Assembly (NCBI GenBank): GCA_029255685.2
Contig: CM055314.2
Location: 6,342,399-6,406,398 of the forward strand
Source of the DNA: Silene conica
Lineage: Eukaryota > Streptophyta > Magnoliopsida > Caryophyllales > Caryophyllaceae
Direction: 5' to 3'
DNA length: 64,000 nt
The notes under the pieces are model-generated. The model was not told the origin of the DNA, searched no databases, and saw nothing but the letters and a program-made list of their open reading frames with translations. The position numbers and the translations under genes are program-made. Below are positions 46,641 through 59,900 of this stretch, one piece after another (position 1 is the stretch's first letter; every line of letters starts with the position of its first letter).

Positions 46641-47321
46641 GGCCCTGTTCTTTTGGACTTCAAGTCACTTAACTTAAGTTCACTTCAGATCCTATAAGTT
46701 CAGTTCAGTTCAGTTCAGTTCCTATAAGTTCAGTTCCTATAAGTTCAGTTCAGTTCAGTTCAGATCCTATAAGTTCAGTTCAGTTCAGTTCCTATAAGTT
46801 CAGTTCAGTTCCTATAAGTTCAGTTCAGTTCAGTTCAGTTCCTATAAGTTCAGTTCAGTTCAGTTCAGTTCCTATAAGTTCAGTTCAGTTCCTATAAGTT
46901 CAGTTCATATAAACTCAATTAAGAAAAGTTATATACAGAGTATTATTTTTAACAACCGATACAAACATTTCTTTTAATTATTCGATACACGTCATCTATA
47001 AAAAAGTAACTCATTAATAATTTACCCGTCTTTTCCTCTCTAATTAATGTCAAACTATCATGCTCATTAATGCCAAAAAACAACAAGTCAACATACGACG
47101 CCCTCACCCTCACCAATTGTCACTCTCCCATTAATCAGTTTCTTCATCACCAATGTTAGAGAAAATAAATGGTTAGAGAAAATTGTAATAGTGATTATTT
47201 TTTATCTAATGTAATTGTAGTATAATGTATGAACTATGAACAAACCATTATATACAACGTTAAAAATATTTTAAACTACCTTGTGTTTTAGACTAATTCT
47301 TTTATCAATGTCATATATTGG

Positions 47322-47397
<76 letters not shown>

Positions 47398-47428
47398 CAA
47401 CAACAACAATAATAACAACAACAATAAA

Positions 47429-47465
<37 letters not shown>

Positions 47466-47799
47466 GTTAACTTAAATTAAAATAAAGTTAATTAAGTTCG
47501 GATTTTATAAGTTCAGTTCAGATTCTATAAGTTAAGTTCAGTTCAGATTCTATAAGTTCAGTTCATTTCAGTTCCTATAAGTTCAGTTCAGTTCCTATAA
47601 GTTCAGTTCAGTTCAGTTCAGTTCCTATAAGTTCAGTTCAGTTCCTATAAGTTCAATTCAGTTCAGTTCCTATAAGTTCAGTTCAGTTCAGTTCCTATAA
47701 GTTCAGTTCAGTTCCTATAAGTTCAGTTCAGTTCAGTTCAGATCCTATAAGTTCAGTTCAGTTCAGTTCAGCTAAGTTTCAGTCTAAAAGAACAGGGCC
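46641..47799. mobile_element. Tourist-like element filled with CAGTT repeats
   Basis: The ends are GGCCCTGTTCTTTTGGACT and AGTCTAAAAGAACAGGGCC, flanked by TTG (46638-46640, 47800-47802). Two arrays of CTATAAGTTCAGTTCAGTTC with 15-, 20- and 25-bp unit variants (46685-46915 and 47500-47770) lie on either side of an AT-rich core. That core includes a TAA/AAT microsatellite (about 47323-47466). Confidence 0.85.
47323..47466. repeat. AAT microsatellite with AAC interruption
   Basis: About 24 AAT units, then several AAC units, then more AAT units; likely length-polymorphic. Confidence 0.95.
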
Positions 47800-47802
47800 T
47801 TG

Positions 47803-49851
47803 ATGTGAGTTTTGTAGGTTTAGTATATTTCACAAAAATTTAGGAAAAAACGGATTTACAGAGTTATTGAGAGACAACTTTTTAAAATGTTTTTATTAAT
47901 TGCTTAATGTTAAAGTAAACATTTTAATTTTGGTACGCTTAATGTTAAAGGGTAGCTAGCTATTTTATTAACCTTTTTCGGTATGTTGTATTTACTATAG
48001 TGTCATTTTTACTTAAAATTGTACAAGTACAATAATCTTGCAATAATTTTATTACGTGTTCGTCTTAGGTCATATTATTTAACTTAATTTCAGTTTTATT
48101 TCGTTCAGTTAATGAGCTAGCCTAAGCTCTATTCAGCTCGGCTCGGCTCAAACTAACGTTTACTTCAACTTTATTCGGTTCAACTCAAATACATTTACTT
48201 CAGTTAACTATTTAATTTTATTCAATTTTGTTTAATTCAACTCTTTCGGATTAAAAATAAACACAAATTTTTATTTGCAACGGCACTATCCGTCGCAAGC
48301 TTGTGACGGATACCGTTTTCTCTCATAAAATACCCACTTTTTCTCTCTCTGCAACACTATTCATGTGGTCCCCTTTCTCCACTAACTCATTTTCTACCCA
48401 TTTTATCTCACAAAATATCCGTCACAAATAACGACCCGTCGCAAGCAAGACTTACTAAAAAAATAAAAGCCTACATGCATCGAGGTATGTTATTGCTCGA
48501 TCGTTTACTTTTAGTTTTGTTTGATTAAAAGGTTGGACTTGACATAAACTGTCGTATTCAAGCAAAGAAATTGGAGACACAAATTTTCACCTAAAAGTTC
48601 AACCAAATGTCTTCTTAATTCTTCATAGGATTCTAATACACTCACCCACTAATTAGAGGACCTAAAATAAAACGGGTTAAATATCATCATTTCAAAACAA
48701 AATATAACAATTTAATGATAAAATATTATAGTTAAAATTGTCACTTTTTACCCTGAAAATTATCGTAACATTTTATCATAAAATAGAAACATTTTAGCAT
48801 AAAATAACAATATTTTATCCGTCTTATTTGAAACCAGAAAAAACTCGTTTGAAATAAGAATTTGCTTACCGGGAGATACAAGTTTAAACCCCTTGCTAAT
48901 TACCATGGACATGTGCATGATTAAGTGTAATCATCGTCATCCATAGATCATACTTACAAAGACCAATTGGTCTCTTTGAAATATCTTTTTTAATGTAAAA
49001 CGAGTTAAATAATACTTTAAATTACATCGGTAGATGGAAGTATACGACAAGAATTTGTCATTTTGTATGTATTTTGTTTTTTCCTTATCTTATATATGTA
49101 TTTCACCCATTTTATTGTTTAAAATATATATATATCCGTTTTAAATAAAAATTTACTTATAAGACTTTTGACAAATGGTAATTTGTTGACCTAGTTTGAC
49201 AAAATGAACAGATTAATCTCTTAACCAATTATCTAAGAAGTATTATAATATTTTTCACCTACATTAAAGAAATGGGATGAACACTTACGTGTGGATCTTA
49301 CTACATTAGTAAGATCTTGTTTTTTCAATTGATAGGAGCTAAGCGAAATTAGACTAAACAAAATTAATAAAGCTAAACTGAACTGTTGATAAGCTAAATT
49401 AAAATAAGATGAAATTAACTCAGCAAGAACCAGACCTAAGTCCGATCTCGATCTCGTAATACAACTAAGCCATTAGATTTATAGACAAATGATATTAATT
49501 CAACTCGTTATTCTTACTCGTGGCGAAAAACGATTTATAACAACTCACAACCATGCACATTCTTTTTCTAACATTATTTTAATAAATTGTAAGGCATCAC
49601 AAGCTTATAACGCGTCACAATTTTTTTTTACTAACATTATTTTAATAAATTGTAAGACGTCACAAACTTATAGCGCATAAGAAGTAGGAAGTTAGTGTGA
49701 TGCAAGAGTTTGTAAGGAATATATATATCACTAATAACAATAACAATATCATTAATTAACTAAGAAGTTTCCAAGATCATTATCCCCAAAACCAATTTTG
49801 TTATACACACTTACAAACATGTTTTCCTACACAAAATCAAACCAATAAAAA
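47803..49851. other. Gene-free spacer downstream of the MYB gene
   Basis: AT-rich. It holds a minus-strand copy of the TCTTGCTTGTGACGG repeat (48261-48451), scattered CAGTTCAACT-type remnants (48110-48250, 49330-49440) and a duplication of about 62 bp containing ATTATTTTAATAAATTGTAAG (49572 and 49634). I see no gene. Confidence 0.6.
48261..48451 (-). repeat. Second copy of the TCTTGCTTGTGACGG dispersed repeat
   Basis: Begins ACACAAATTTTTATTTGC and ends GTCGCAAGCAAGA, the reverse orientation of 5231-5404. It contains two separated GTGACGGATA phrases. Confidence 0.55.
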
Positions 49852-51715
49852 CTATAAGTTTGAGGAAAATTCCAAATCCTCATCAAATTGAGTAACTTCT
49901 TCATCAATTCCTTGAAGTAACACATGATTATTACAACATTGTGAAACCAATAAATTATTACTAGTAAAAGAAGCCAAAGATGAACTCATTTCACCCCATC
50001 TTGATGATGAACTTTCACCACAATTACTATTATTATTATTGTTGCCATAATCACCATACAAGAAATCAAGTCCATCTACCCTTTGTTGGTTGCTACTCAT
50101 CAACTCTTCGAGCTCGACCGGAAATGTAGTGTTTTGATCTCCCAATAATCCCATCTCAACTCCTAGGTCTTCAGGGTTATGGCTAGGGTTTCGCAGTTGG
50201 ACTGAACCAGAACCAGCACCAGCACCAGCAGTGGGACTAATAGTAGTATTTGTAGTTGTATTATGAAGGTTATTAATTTGAGACATAATTTGGTATGAAT
50301 TATCAAAATTATATGAATTATTAATATTATTATTATTGGTTGTATTATAATTATTTTGCCCTACCTTTATCAACATTTTTCTAATTGATGTATGATCATT
50401 ATCTAGACATTGAAAAGGCTCACATTGGTTTGGAAAAGTATGAAGTGAATATGGGATTTGATGATTATTATTGAAAATAATAGAATTATTATTAGAGATT
50501 AATGGATTTTGATGCAAAATGCTATAATCACTCAACTCTTGCTTTATCATTAGGTTATTGCTCCCTCTCCTTGATGCATTTTGTTGATCTTTTCGTTGCT
50601 TCGCGAAGAGCTTCTTCTTCAACCTCGTGTTCCAATAGTTTTTTATATCGTTATCTGTTCTTCCTGGTAATTGTGCTGCAATTATAGACCACCTGTCCAT
50701 CCAATTGATTACATTTTTCATTTTAGGTATATAATTCTTATTAATCAAGCATTATTTATAAATTTTATTTTGTTGGGTAATCGATTTAAACCTTAACTAA
50801 TATTTTTTTCATAACATCGATAATAAAACTATATTAATTTTATTGTTAATTAAGATGGGTTTTTAGTAAAAAAAATATTGGATTATAATAAATATGATTG
50901 TCTTATATGTGTAACAATAGAATATTTCGTCATGGTCGAAGTTAAAGAAATGAAATTACTACATCTAAAATAACTTAAGATGTTTAATTTCACAATTGAA
51001 CAAAGTTACGACATCAATTATCGCTCCGCGATTATCGATTGTAATAAACATGAAGTCATACCTGCTCCCAATACTAACATATAGGCTTAAGATAATCTTG
51101 TCTTCTTCTTCAGAAAATCCTCCATGTTTAATGTTAGGTCTTAGATAATTTAACCATCTTAGCCGACAACTTTTTCCACATCTTTTTAGCCCTAATAATA
51201 TTCACATATATAATTTGATAAAAATTAAATAATAAAAATACACTAATTTATGAACAAATAATTACAAAAATAACATATATTAATACGTCGAAAATCCAAC
51301 AATATCACCCTTTATCACAATTAATTTATGTTTTCGTATTTTAAATAATTTGGTATTTCAAATTTCGGCCTTTTTTAAACCTGAAATTCTTAATTTATCG
51401 TGTTAGGTCATCCCCTTATCGTACTTTTTACATATTGACAAGTCAAGAACACGAAATATTAAATGAAAATTTTGGTTTAAAAGGAATTTAATCCAAAAAA
51501 AAGTTTTTTGGGGGACTGTCCTTACTAGCCAACCCTAAGGATAATAATAATAATAATAATAAATAGGTTAGGTTAATACCGATTTTTTGAGGCAAGGCGA
51601 TCCAGTTTCCCCCCATACCATGCTTCTCAATATAAGATTTGAGCTTGGTATCCTCTTCAGGAGACCAAGGACCTTTCTTCACATTAGCTTTATCACAACA
51701 AGGAGCTCTTCCCAT
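49852..51715 (-). CDS. R2R3-MYB transcription factor, MYB36/RAX (subgroup 14) type
   Basis: DNA-binding regulator expected in the nucleus. Exons in coding order: 51715-51580, 51191-51062 and 50692-49852, GT-AG and in phase, 368 residues. The two introns are 388 and 369 bp, in the positions usual for R2R3-MYB genes. The N-terminus [22 protein letters not shown] begins the R2 repeat (about 14-62) and R3 follows (about 67-115), ending [15 protein letters not shown]. The wording of both repeats ([48 protein letters not shown]) is that of the group with MYB36, RAX1-3, MYB68 and MYB87, which act in endodermal differentiation and axillary meristems. Which member this is cannot be told here. The C-terminal half is Asn-rich with several poly-Asn runs (encoded by AAT/AAC repeats) and an acidic end that may activate transcription. 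Confidence 0.94.
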
Positions 51716-53989
51716 TTTAATTCCTTTACTTCGGGGCGAATTTTAACTGAAAACTCGATTCTCACAACCTTACCAGCTAAGCTCAGCTCGTAATAATTCT
51801 AGTGTTTTTCTAAGAATAATTGAGAGGATGTAATGATTTATTTAACTTAACTTGTTGCCTTGAGTATATTTAAAAAAAATTAAAAAAATATGTAGAGTAA
51901 GAAAGATGGGAAAGTGAGAGGAATTGAAGAATGAAAGCATGTAGGAAACTGATATTAGCTAAATGATAAACATATCCCTCAAAATAGTCATTATTTTTTT
52001 TATAGTATTAAAATCACAAATTATATTATAAATAGACTGTTGTATGGTGCGATTACGACCACTTTTTAATAGCAGTCGCTTCTTGACAGAAATCGTTCAT
52101 TATTTATCATAAAAACGATTAATTTTTTGTCAGTTGCACTATACAACGGTCTCCCTTTGTCCTGGTCATCTGTAGTCATTTTTCATTTCGGGCTATCTCG
52201 GTCGATTGTTGTCTTTTCTCATTTGTGTCGAGCAATATCCGTAATAAGCTTGTGAGGTATCAAATATAACTCACTTGAATAGATACAGACAAGCCATTTG
52301 AGATTCCGTAGGCACTCATATTTTTGTCTTATCTAGCTATGTGACTAATATTTGAGTCATCAGTCGTCACAAGCTTGTGATGGATACACCCATCACAAGG
52401 AAGACTGACTGTTCAGAATGAACTTGATGAACAATTTGATCATCCACAAATGACACTCAATTTATACCACTTACTAGCTAGTCGTTTTAGTAACTGGTCC
52501 TCTCCTATTTTCTTGGTATTTATGTTAAAATTAAAGGACAACAAATCGACCGAAATTGACGGATTATATTTAAAAATGTGGGAAAAAAAGGAGTGTTACA
52601 GTGTGAGCTATAAAGTTAGGAAAATGTGTATAAAATTAAGAAGAAATAATCATACCAGAATGTAATAAGGGATTTTTGTGTTTGTCTTTGTAGAAGTAGC
52701 ATCTCTTTTTTATTTCTAAATTTATCAAGTTCTGGCTACAGTCAGAATAATTATTTATTTAATGTTGGATTTAATTTTTTTAACTATTTTTTTGACAAGT
52801 TTAATTAATTAATCATTCTTAGGTTTTGTTTTCATGCATTCTCACCAAGGTCTAATTGTATTGATTTGTACAATGATGCACAAGTTGTTGCCTCCATAAT
52901 ATTGATTAATTAGCTACTTAAATCTAATTTAATCTCGTAAATTATCAAATAAGATTGTTTTACAGCATGCAATAAAACGAAGTAAAATTTTGACAAGTTA
53001 AAATGTCAATCAAATTAGTGATAATTTTGTCCAAATTACCGAATTACCCACAATCTCGGCCAAATTAGTCAAATTGTAGTAAAAAAAATTAAAGTAAACG
53101 AGTTCGTAGCTAATAATTAAAATAGTCGATGGTGATTAAGAAAGTAAATAGTGTACGTTTGCAACGCAAAAAAAATTATTTCCAGAGTTAAAATTTTGTC
53201 TAATTAGACCGAAAATTTTCATTTTGGTGATGCTTGGAAAAAGTAAAAAATATTGGATAACGTTGCGCAATATTTAAAATTTTAGGTAGTATTTATGAAA
53301 ATAGGATAAATTTTAAGTAGCTTTTGACAAAAAAACTTGTGAATTCAAATACGGTTTAACACTAATGTTACAGTAAAACCACCCTTTCTTTATAAGTTTA
53401 CCGTTACGAATTACGGTAATAGTTGTTAATGTCTTTTGTCGGGCTATTTTAGTAAATTGGAGTCGTTTTAACAAAACAACAAAATACACATTGTAAAACT
53501 GTCTTACACAATACCTAACTTCTACAGATACTGCTTACATTGCAACGATGAGTGGATGACCATATTTGTTTCTTGAGAACCTTATTTTATTGAATTATGG
53601 CCAAGTATTTTTTTTAGGTTCAACATTTAACAAACACCGTTGCTTATATACTGAACGACCTCAACAACTGATACAAGATGTATAGCTATTTTTGTGTAAT
53701 GGATGTTCCTGCAGATTATCGAATCTTTTGAAACCTGATTCAGCCCGGGTATTGAAGGTACAAAGTGCGCGATAAAAGTTCAGTGTTTCCTTCCGCTGAG
53801 ATCCACGTTATAAAACTAAAGGAAATCAAGCATGGCAGGTAGAAAGAGCTCGAGAAATGTTCTTTCAGATGAGGCGTGTACTAAGAAACGGTATGAGATT
53901 TGTGGAATATACGGCCTTCCATACATTTTGTACGGGTAGCGTAGTGTTCACATTGTCGACTGTACATTTTGCGACAAAATAAAGATGTA
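51716..53989. other. Spacer containing the MYB promoter and the 3' flank of the CSC1-like gene
   Basis: AT-rich. A degenerate TGTGACGGATA repeat is near 52360-52410. A TTTAAATATA motif (minus strand, about 51866-51875) could be the MYB TATA box. I see no gene; the frame at 52450-52665 has no recognisable protein. Confidence 0.55.
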
Positions 53990-56900
53990 CTAAGACTTTT
54001 TTCCTTCATCTGTACCGTGGTTTGCAGGACGTGGGTTATCTACGTGGATGGGTTGATCAACTCTAATTGCTGGACTATACTCAGTTGCTCTAAGTTCTTG
54101 ACTATATTCACTTGATGTAAGTTCTTGACTGTATCCCAATGCTCGAAGTTCTTGACTAAAATCACCTCCTGCAACATAAACACGTCGACAAAAACCAGCA
54201 TGTTACATGAAGCGAGTGACGGTTGTGATAATACAACTCTTCATAGTTTTGTCTCGTTAGGGTCGGTTTTCTTGTAGATTTGTCTAACTATACTTCGGTA
54301 TTTGTTGTACTTCTGGAGTTTTTCTTTGATTCGTAAGTGGGAAGAGAAAATGAACCTGGTTTCAGATCTTGTGTGTATCGTCTCCAACAATCTTCATCAT
54401 CAGAAAGGTAAGGTACTTTCGTTCTAGTGGACGCTAACGTAAGCCAATCAAGCTGGCAATACGCAGACTGGGCTTGTTGATGTAGCTCCTCCATCCGACC
54501 GCTTTGTTCATCTTTCTGATCCAAATCTATGAGAGCCTGCAGTCAACGACATATGAAATTATTCAGTCTAAGCAAAATTAGTCGATGACTGGATGTAATA
54601 AGGGATTCAAAAATCACGGCATCAGAATGTTGTGCAATAAGTTGCAACTGATGCAAGTCATGCAACCGTAAATTTAAGAACGTTCACCAGATGTGTTAGT
54701 TCCTCAATTTTATTTTAAATTTTCGAGGTTTGAGATTTGATCTGATTTGATTGTCTTGTCGCCTCTTTTTAGTTTTTACACAAGAACATGCATCGTATAT
54801 TTGCCATAGCGGTATACCATCATCTTTTGACGAAACCTTATACAGAGTATAACCTAAGGACAGGCTGATGTCCACTCACTTAGCAGGCACATTTATATTT
54901 TGACCATGGTAGATTAGGGCTATAAGCCTATAACTGATTGAATGTTACCTCAGATGCAATATCGTCAAATACAGGCAGAAATCTTCGCCTACAATATTCA
55001 TTGAATAGAAGGGTCAAAATCATCAAAGGAATAGTGAAACCCACGCAGGCTGTCGAGTGTTTCAACGCGAAAAGGCCAATAGCCATAATTTGAGCTAGAA
55101 CCAAAGAGAATACTGTTGAAGTGTGAACAATGGGCCAATACTTCCCACCGCTATCATACTCTGTGATATAAACATTGAGCATCTGCAAAAATGATTTGCA
55201 AACACAAAAGTCAGTGCCAAAATAGAGAAGGTAGTTGAGCTTATATTTGAAGTTAGGGTGAGATTGTTTCCTGTCAAAAGATGGAAAATACAGCAATCCA
55301 AATTCAACAAGAAACTATGACGATTGTCAAACTTGTGTGTGTTGAGTTGGGTTGGTAGGCCTCACAAAAGATAGAAATCAGTAGAGACAAATTGGAATAG
55401 AGAAAACGCACCTGGTTGCGATACACAAGATAAGCAAGACAGTAATATACAAGAAGCAAGGGCAGAATCAAAGGCGCCAATACAGCAAAATTGAAACCCA
55501 GAAGTGCAAATAAGAGAACTCTTGGAATTTCTGTATGATAAGGGAAGGTGAGGCCCCCGTCATATGGACCATAGTCCTTTCTGAGGATGAACTTATATAT
55601 AAAGTTGCATAGAAGGGGGAATAGTTGCACGAGCTCACATGCTAAACTTGTCCACCCTGAGGTCAGCACATAAGCCATAAAGAACTTGACCTGCACATAT
55701 GCAGCCATAGAAATAATCAGGATTCAAGACTCCTGTGTTACAGGGTGGCGCAAATACAAATAACATGTGAAAAACACAGATTGAATACATTTTCAGGTCA
55801 TTTATCCAGATGTAAGTTCATTTCAGAATACTACGAATGTAAAGATGTGTGTACAGCCACAATATTGAAGGTATGGATGTGGATAAATCACCATGAAATC
55901 ATCCAATTGCATGAGGGTGTTCAAAGACAAGGTAGACAAGCTTTGTAATGTTTCACTTCTTTTGTAATAATTACACCACCTCCTATACCATACTTACTGA
56001 CAATTACCCTAAACAATACAGCATTAAAATCCTGGGACAGCAGGCTGTCTGAACGCTGGAGTTGAAGGTTATGTAACTAAACCTACAATCTTCAACTGTT
56101 AAACCGACCCCCACTTGAAGAATAGATAATTTGATAATAGATCCAATTTTAACAAAAACAATTGAATTACATGCCCAAAGGGCTCCCCCACATATACGAT
56201 ATAAGGAGTCAGATATAAGCACCCTTTTGTATTCGTTGAAATTGAAAGAGATGCTATCTATTGACTCTCACTTTAAAAACAAAAGGAAAATGCACACACT
56301 ATTAATAAACAAGTGCAACATGTTGTAGGACTGTGGAAATGTATTTAATATTTTTATTTACTTTAATATCAAACCTTTGTGCTGTTTCATCTTCAAAACA
56401 TCTCTCAATCGTGAATGCAAGAAAAGAGTAACATGCTAGGAGCGAAGGCGATATATTATGAGCTAAATATTTGGTAGAAAAGAGTTAAAGAAAATACACA
56501 ACCCTACCGCAGCCGGCACTGCTCCAGCTGCTAACTGTAATGGTATGTTTTTTGGTTGCGAAAAAACATCCAGCTTGTTGAGCACAGTCCCAGATGCAAT
56601 GTTCACAAAGAACACATTCCAGATGGTGAAAAACAACACTTTACAGCAGGCACCTCTTTTCCTCTCACTTCGAGCAATTGACCCCTCAATTGTTGAAAAA
56701 AGCATCATCAACGGCGGGACAGTGTAGAAAAACAACACCAAAATCACACTGGGCAGGTATCCTGTTACAAGCTGGCTCATGTATTTCCTGACAATAAGAA
56801 AACAATTAAATCACTAGAGATGACTCAATAATGAATTACAACTTTCGAGAAAAAGGTGCAACATTGGCATTTATGCAACATATAAATTTCCATCAACAGA

Positions 56901-59900
56901 AATCGCAATGAAGGTCAGAGTGTCAGACAAAACACATGTAAAGTCACAGTCGGTTCAACAGATACAAACACTACAACAACACACATCGCCATCACTCAAA
57001 TGCCTCAACGGCTCCTGCCTGTGACAGGAATAAAGGATACCAATGAATTCAACCTTACGCACGAGTTAGACATACAGTTAAAAACACAAAAAGGTTCTTT
57101 TCAGATGGCTTATAATGAAAATTGCATCAGAAATGCATCGGACTCTTCACTACTCTGTACTTGACTGTTAGAAGCATACTGTATTTCATCATATATCAAA
57201 GCCAAGATAAAGAGTTTTTGGCCCGTTGGAAATGAAAACTACACGTGGTAGAGAATTTTAAATAAAAACGCCACCTAACGTAGATTAGGATGTCAGGTGG
57301 AAAGTGGAAACGAGACCATCAAATGCACAAATATGAGATAGGAAAAATACAGTACAGAGTGCACTTGTTAGACATGGCCATAGCCAACTTCCACGCCCAA
57401 TTGCATGCTAGCGTAAGGCTTCATGCCTCCGCAACCACAAATCCAAAGATCAAGAAAAGGTATGCAGCGTGTGGATTTCAGGAGTGTATTGTTTGTTTCA
57501 TGGCTTCGCTAATATCTACATTTAACTAAATCATAGATTCTCATATAAGACACTCTTGATGGTATTAACAAGAGTACAACCGTCATACCGCTGTTATCAA
57601 ATGGTTTTAGATAACTTTCAATTTACAATATAAGTTGTTTAAGATATTAGCATAAGAACTACAGTCTACAACAACCACAGAGTAAATGCATTTCAAACAT
57701 ATTCTTTGAGGATGTCATCGGAATTGTAAAATGCCTTTAGGTTACTAGGAAATAATGAAAAAAAACATGAGAGATAACCGTAGGGTTGCGAAAACAGCTT
57801 ATATTATCAAACAAACTTATTTATTAATTTATTTAAAAACAGCTTATGACGTGAAATAAGGGAATTTTTATTTTTTGGGGCTTAGGGTATATGGGTGGAG
57901 ATTATAGTTCAATCGGATTGGTTTCCGATTATTTTAGTATAAAACCATTTCAAATAATTCACTAAGACTCATTATGGCTCGATATATGCAACATGCCAAC
58001 GCACCAGGATCCTCTTCATTTCCTGGAAGTCCATGGCCAATTAACAGTGGTCTTAATTTGACATTATAAAGTAATGGGCGGATAAAGATGATAACGAAAA
58101 ACTAGCTAAAATAATTTATCTATTACTTAAAAATGTTGAATGGAGACCCCCCTTAAATCAAACAGTTGTGATCTGGATCATTTACAAGGAAATGTACCTC
58201 TATACGGCCTAATGCATGGTCAAAACTCAAATGGTCAAATGGTCAAATGTTAAGTCATAGAGCAAATCCCATCCCCAGTGATAGTTAAATGCCTAGTTCT
58301 ATTATCTTCATAGTCTTCTTTCACTCGTAAAACAGAAGACAGAATTCACAAATAACAGCAATGTCAAAAACTGCGAATATTAACAATAGAAACTATAGTA
58401 TATTGTTACTTACTTCTTCAATAATCCTCTCAAGAAAGGAAACATCTGCTGGAGCTGATTTAAATTGGCCAAACTTTGCACGAGAGTGACTGGTGCAATG
58501 AAGAAAACCAAGAACGCAGCAGTTGCAAGAACTGTAGCGGTCCTGCGTAACCAGAACTGTTTATAGGGAATCGCAAGGTTTTGCCAATACACATCACGAG
58601 GCTCGGGAGCCTGATGTGTGACCCACAACATTGGGTTGGATGATTGAAGAGCCTTTGCGGCGCATGAGGCAGCATACCGGGTTTTAAAAATCACAAAAGC
58701 AGCTGGGCACTCCTGAAAAAAATAATTTCAACTACTAACTGATAAGATAATTAATTCAAGAATATTGTCGAAACTAAAGAGTATAGACCAAGTGTATATG
58801 AACACAAAGTATGGAAAATAGACAAATTTGTGAAGGACGAAGGTAGTTACCCATGCTCACAAGTCATTAGTCACAAGTCACAAAGACCATCAAATCAGAC
58901 AGGAAGAAATAAGCACAAAGACAATCAAATTTGCGAATACACAATGAATAAGACATAAATGGCAGTGTGGCTAATCGCAATGAATAAGACATAAATGGCA
59001 GTGTGCCAATAATTCCTCGCGGACCTCACCACAACCTCTTTAATTTTTCACTCGAATTAATAACCAAATACTGTGAAGACCTGTGTTGGACTTTCTGTGT
59101 AGGCATTCTAAACAAAATTAAACAATTAAGATGAGAGGTATACAATTGAAATAGATGTGAGAGACTACATGTACATCGCAAAGAGTTCAATTCACATCCT
59201 ACTTTGCCCAGTGCCATCCTTTTTCCTGGGTAAAATTAAGGAAATTAGAAAGTAAAGACTAAAGAGAGAGAAAGCACCAAAAGTACAAAATGGTACTGTA
59301 CAACAAAACGTGGATGGCAGCACCACAAACTCTCAGTTCACTGAGGGTAGGGTGGGGGTTTACGACATGGTGTAATGCTTGCAGAAAAAATATCAGTTTA
59401 CAGATATAGATGACACCACCAAAACCGAAGCAGAAAACATAAAAAATTAGTCTAACCTTTCCTCTCGCACGTAAATTTAGACTGCGGAAATCGATTTTCC
59501 CTTTATCAACTGTTTCAGGGCCTTCAGGCTCATTAACAAGAACATTGAATACATTTGGACGAGTTCTGGAGAAACCACAAGAGTGGCAGCTTGGAAAGTT
59601 ATCATGGTAGAGAACATCATACATCTCTTTGACATTTTTCTGCATAAACAGAATGTGGGTTACAAACTGGAAGGGACTTTTCCGGGGGAGTGAGTAAAAA
59701 AAATACGCATACTGAACAACAGAATAAGTCGAAATTACACTCCTATAAGACCAGGATGACAAGAACTTGAAAAAATCCTACCAGCTTTGCTTTCAACTTG
59801 TCAGGAACAACAGTTTCATCTCATCCATATGGTATTATCTAAAGCAGAGAGGGTATAGTGGTATACAACAGACGATTTTTTTTTCTCTCAAGTAAGAAAA

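Noticed and set aside
57290-57529. 79-codon plus-strand frame
   Set aside because: Lies inside a CSC1-like intron on the opposite strand with no recognisable protein.
59781-59825. Possible small extra exon of the CSC1-like gene (reads VPDKLKAKL)
   Set aside because: The only nearby acceptor puts it out of phase with the preceding exon and other readings hit stops. Joining the exons on either side directly gives the family-like LM-KNVKEMYDVL sequence.
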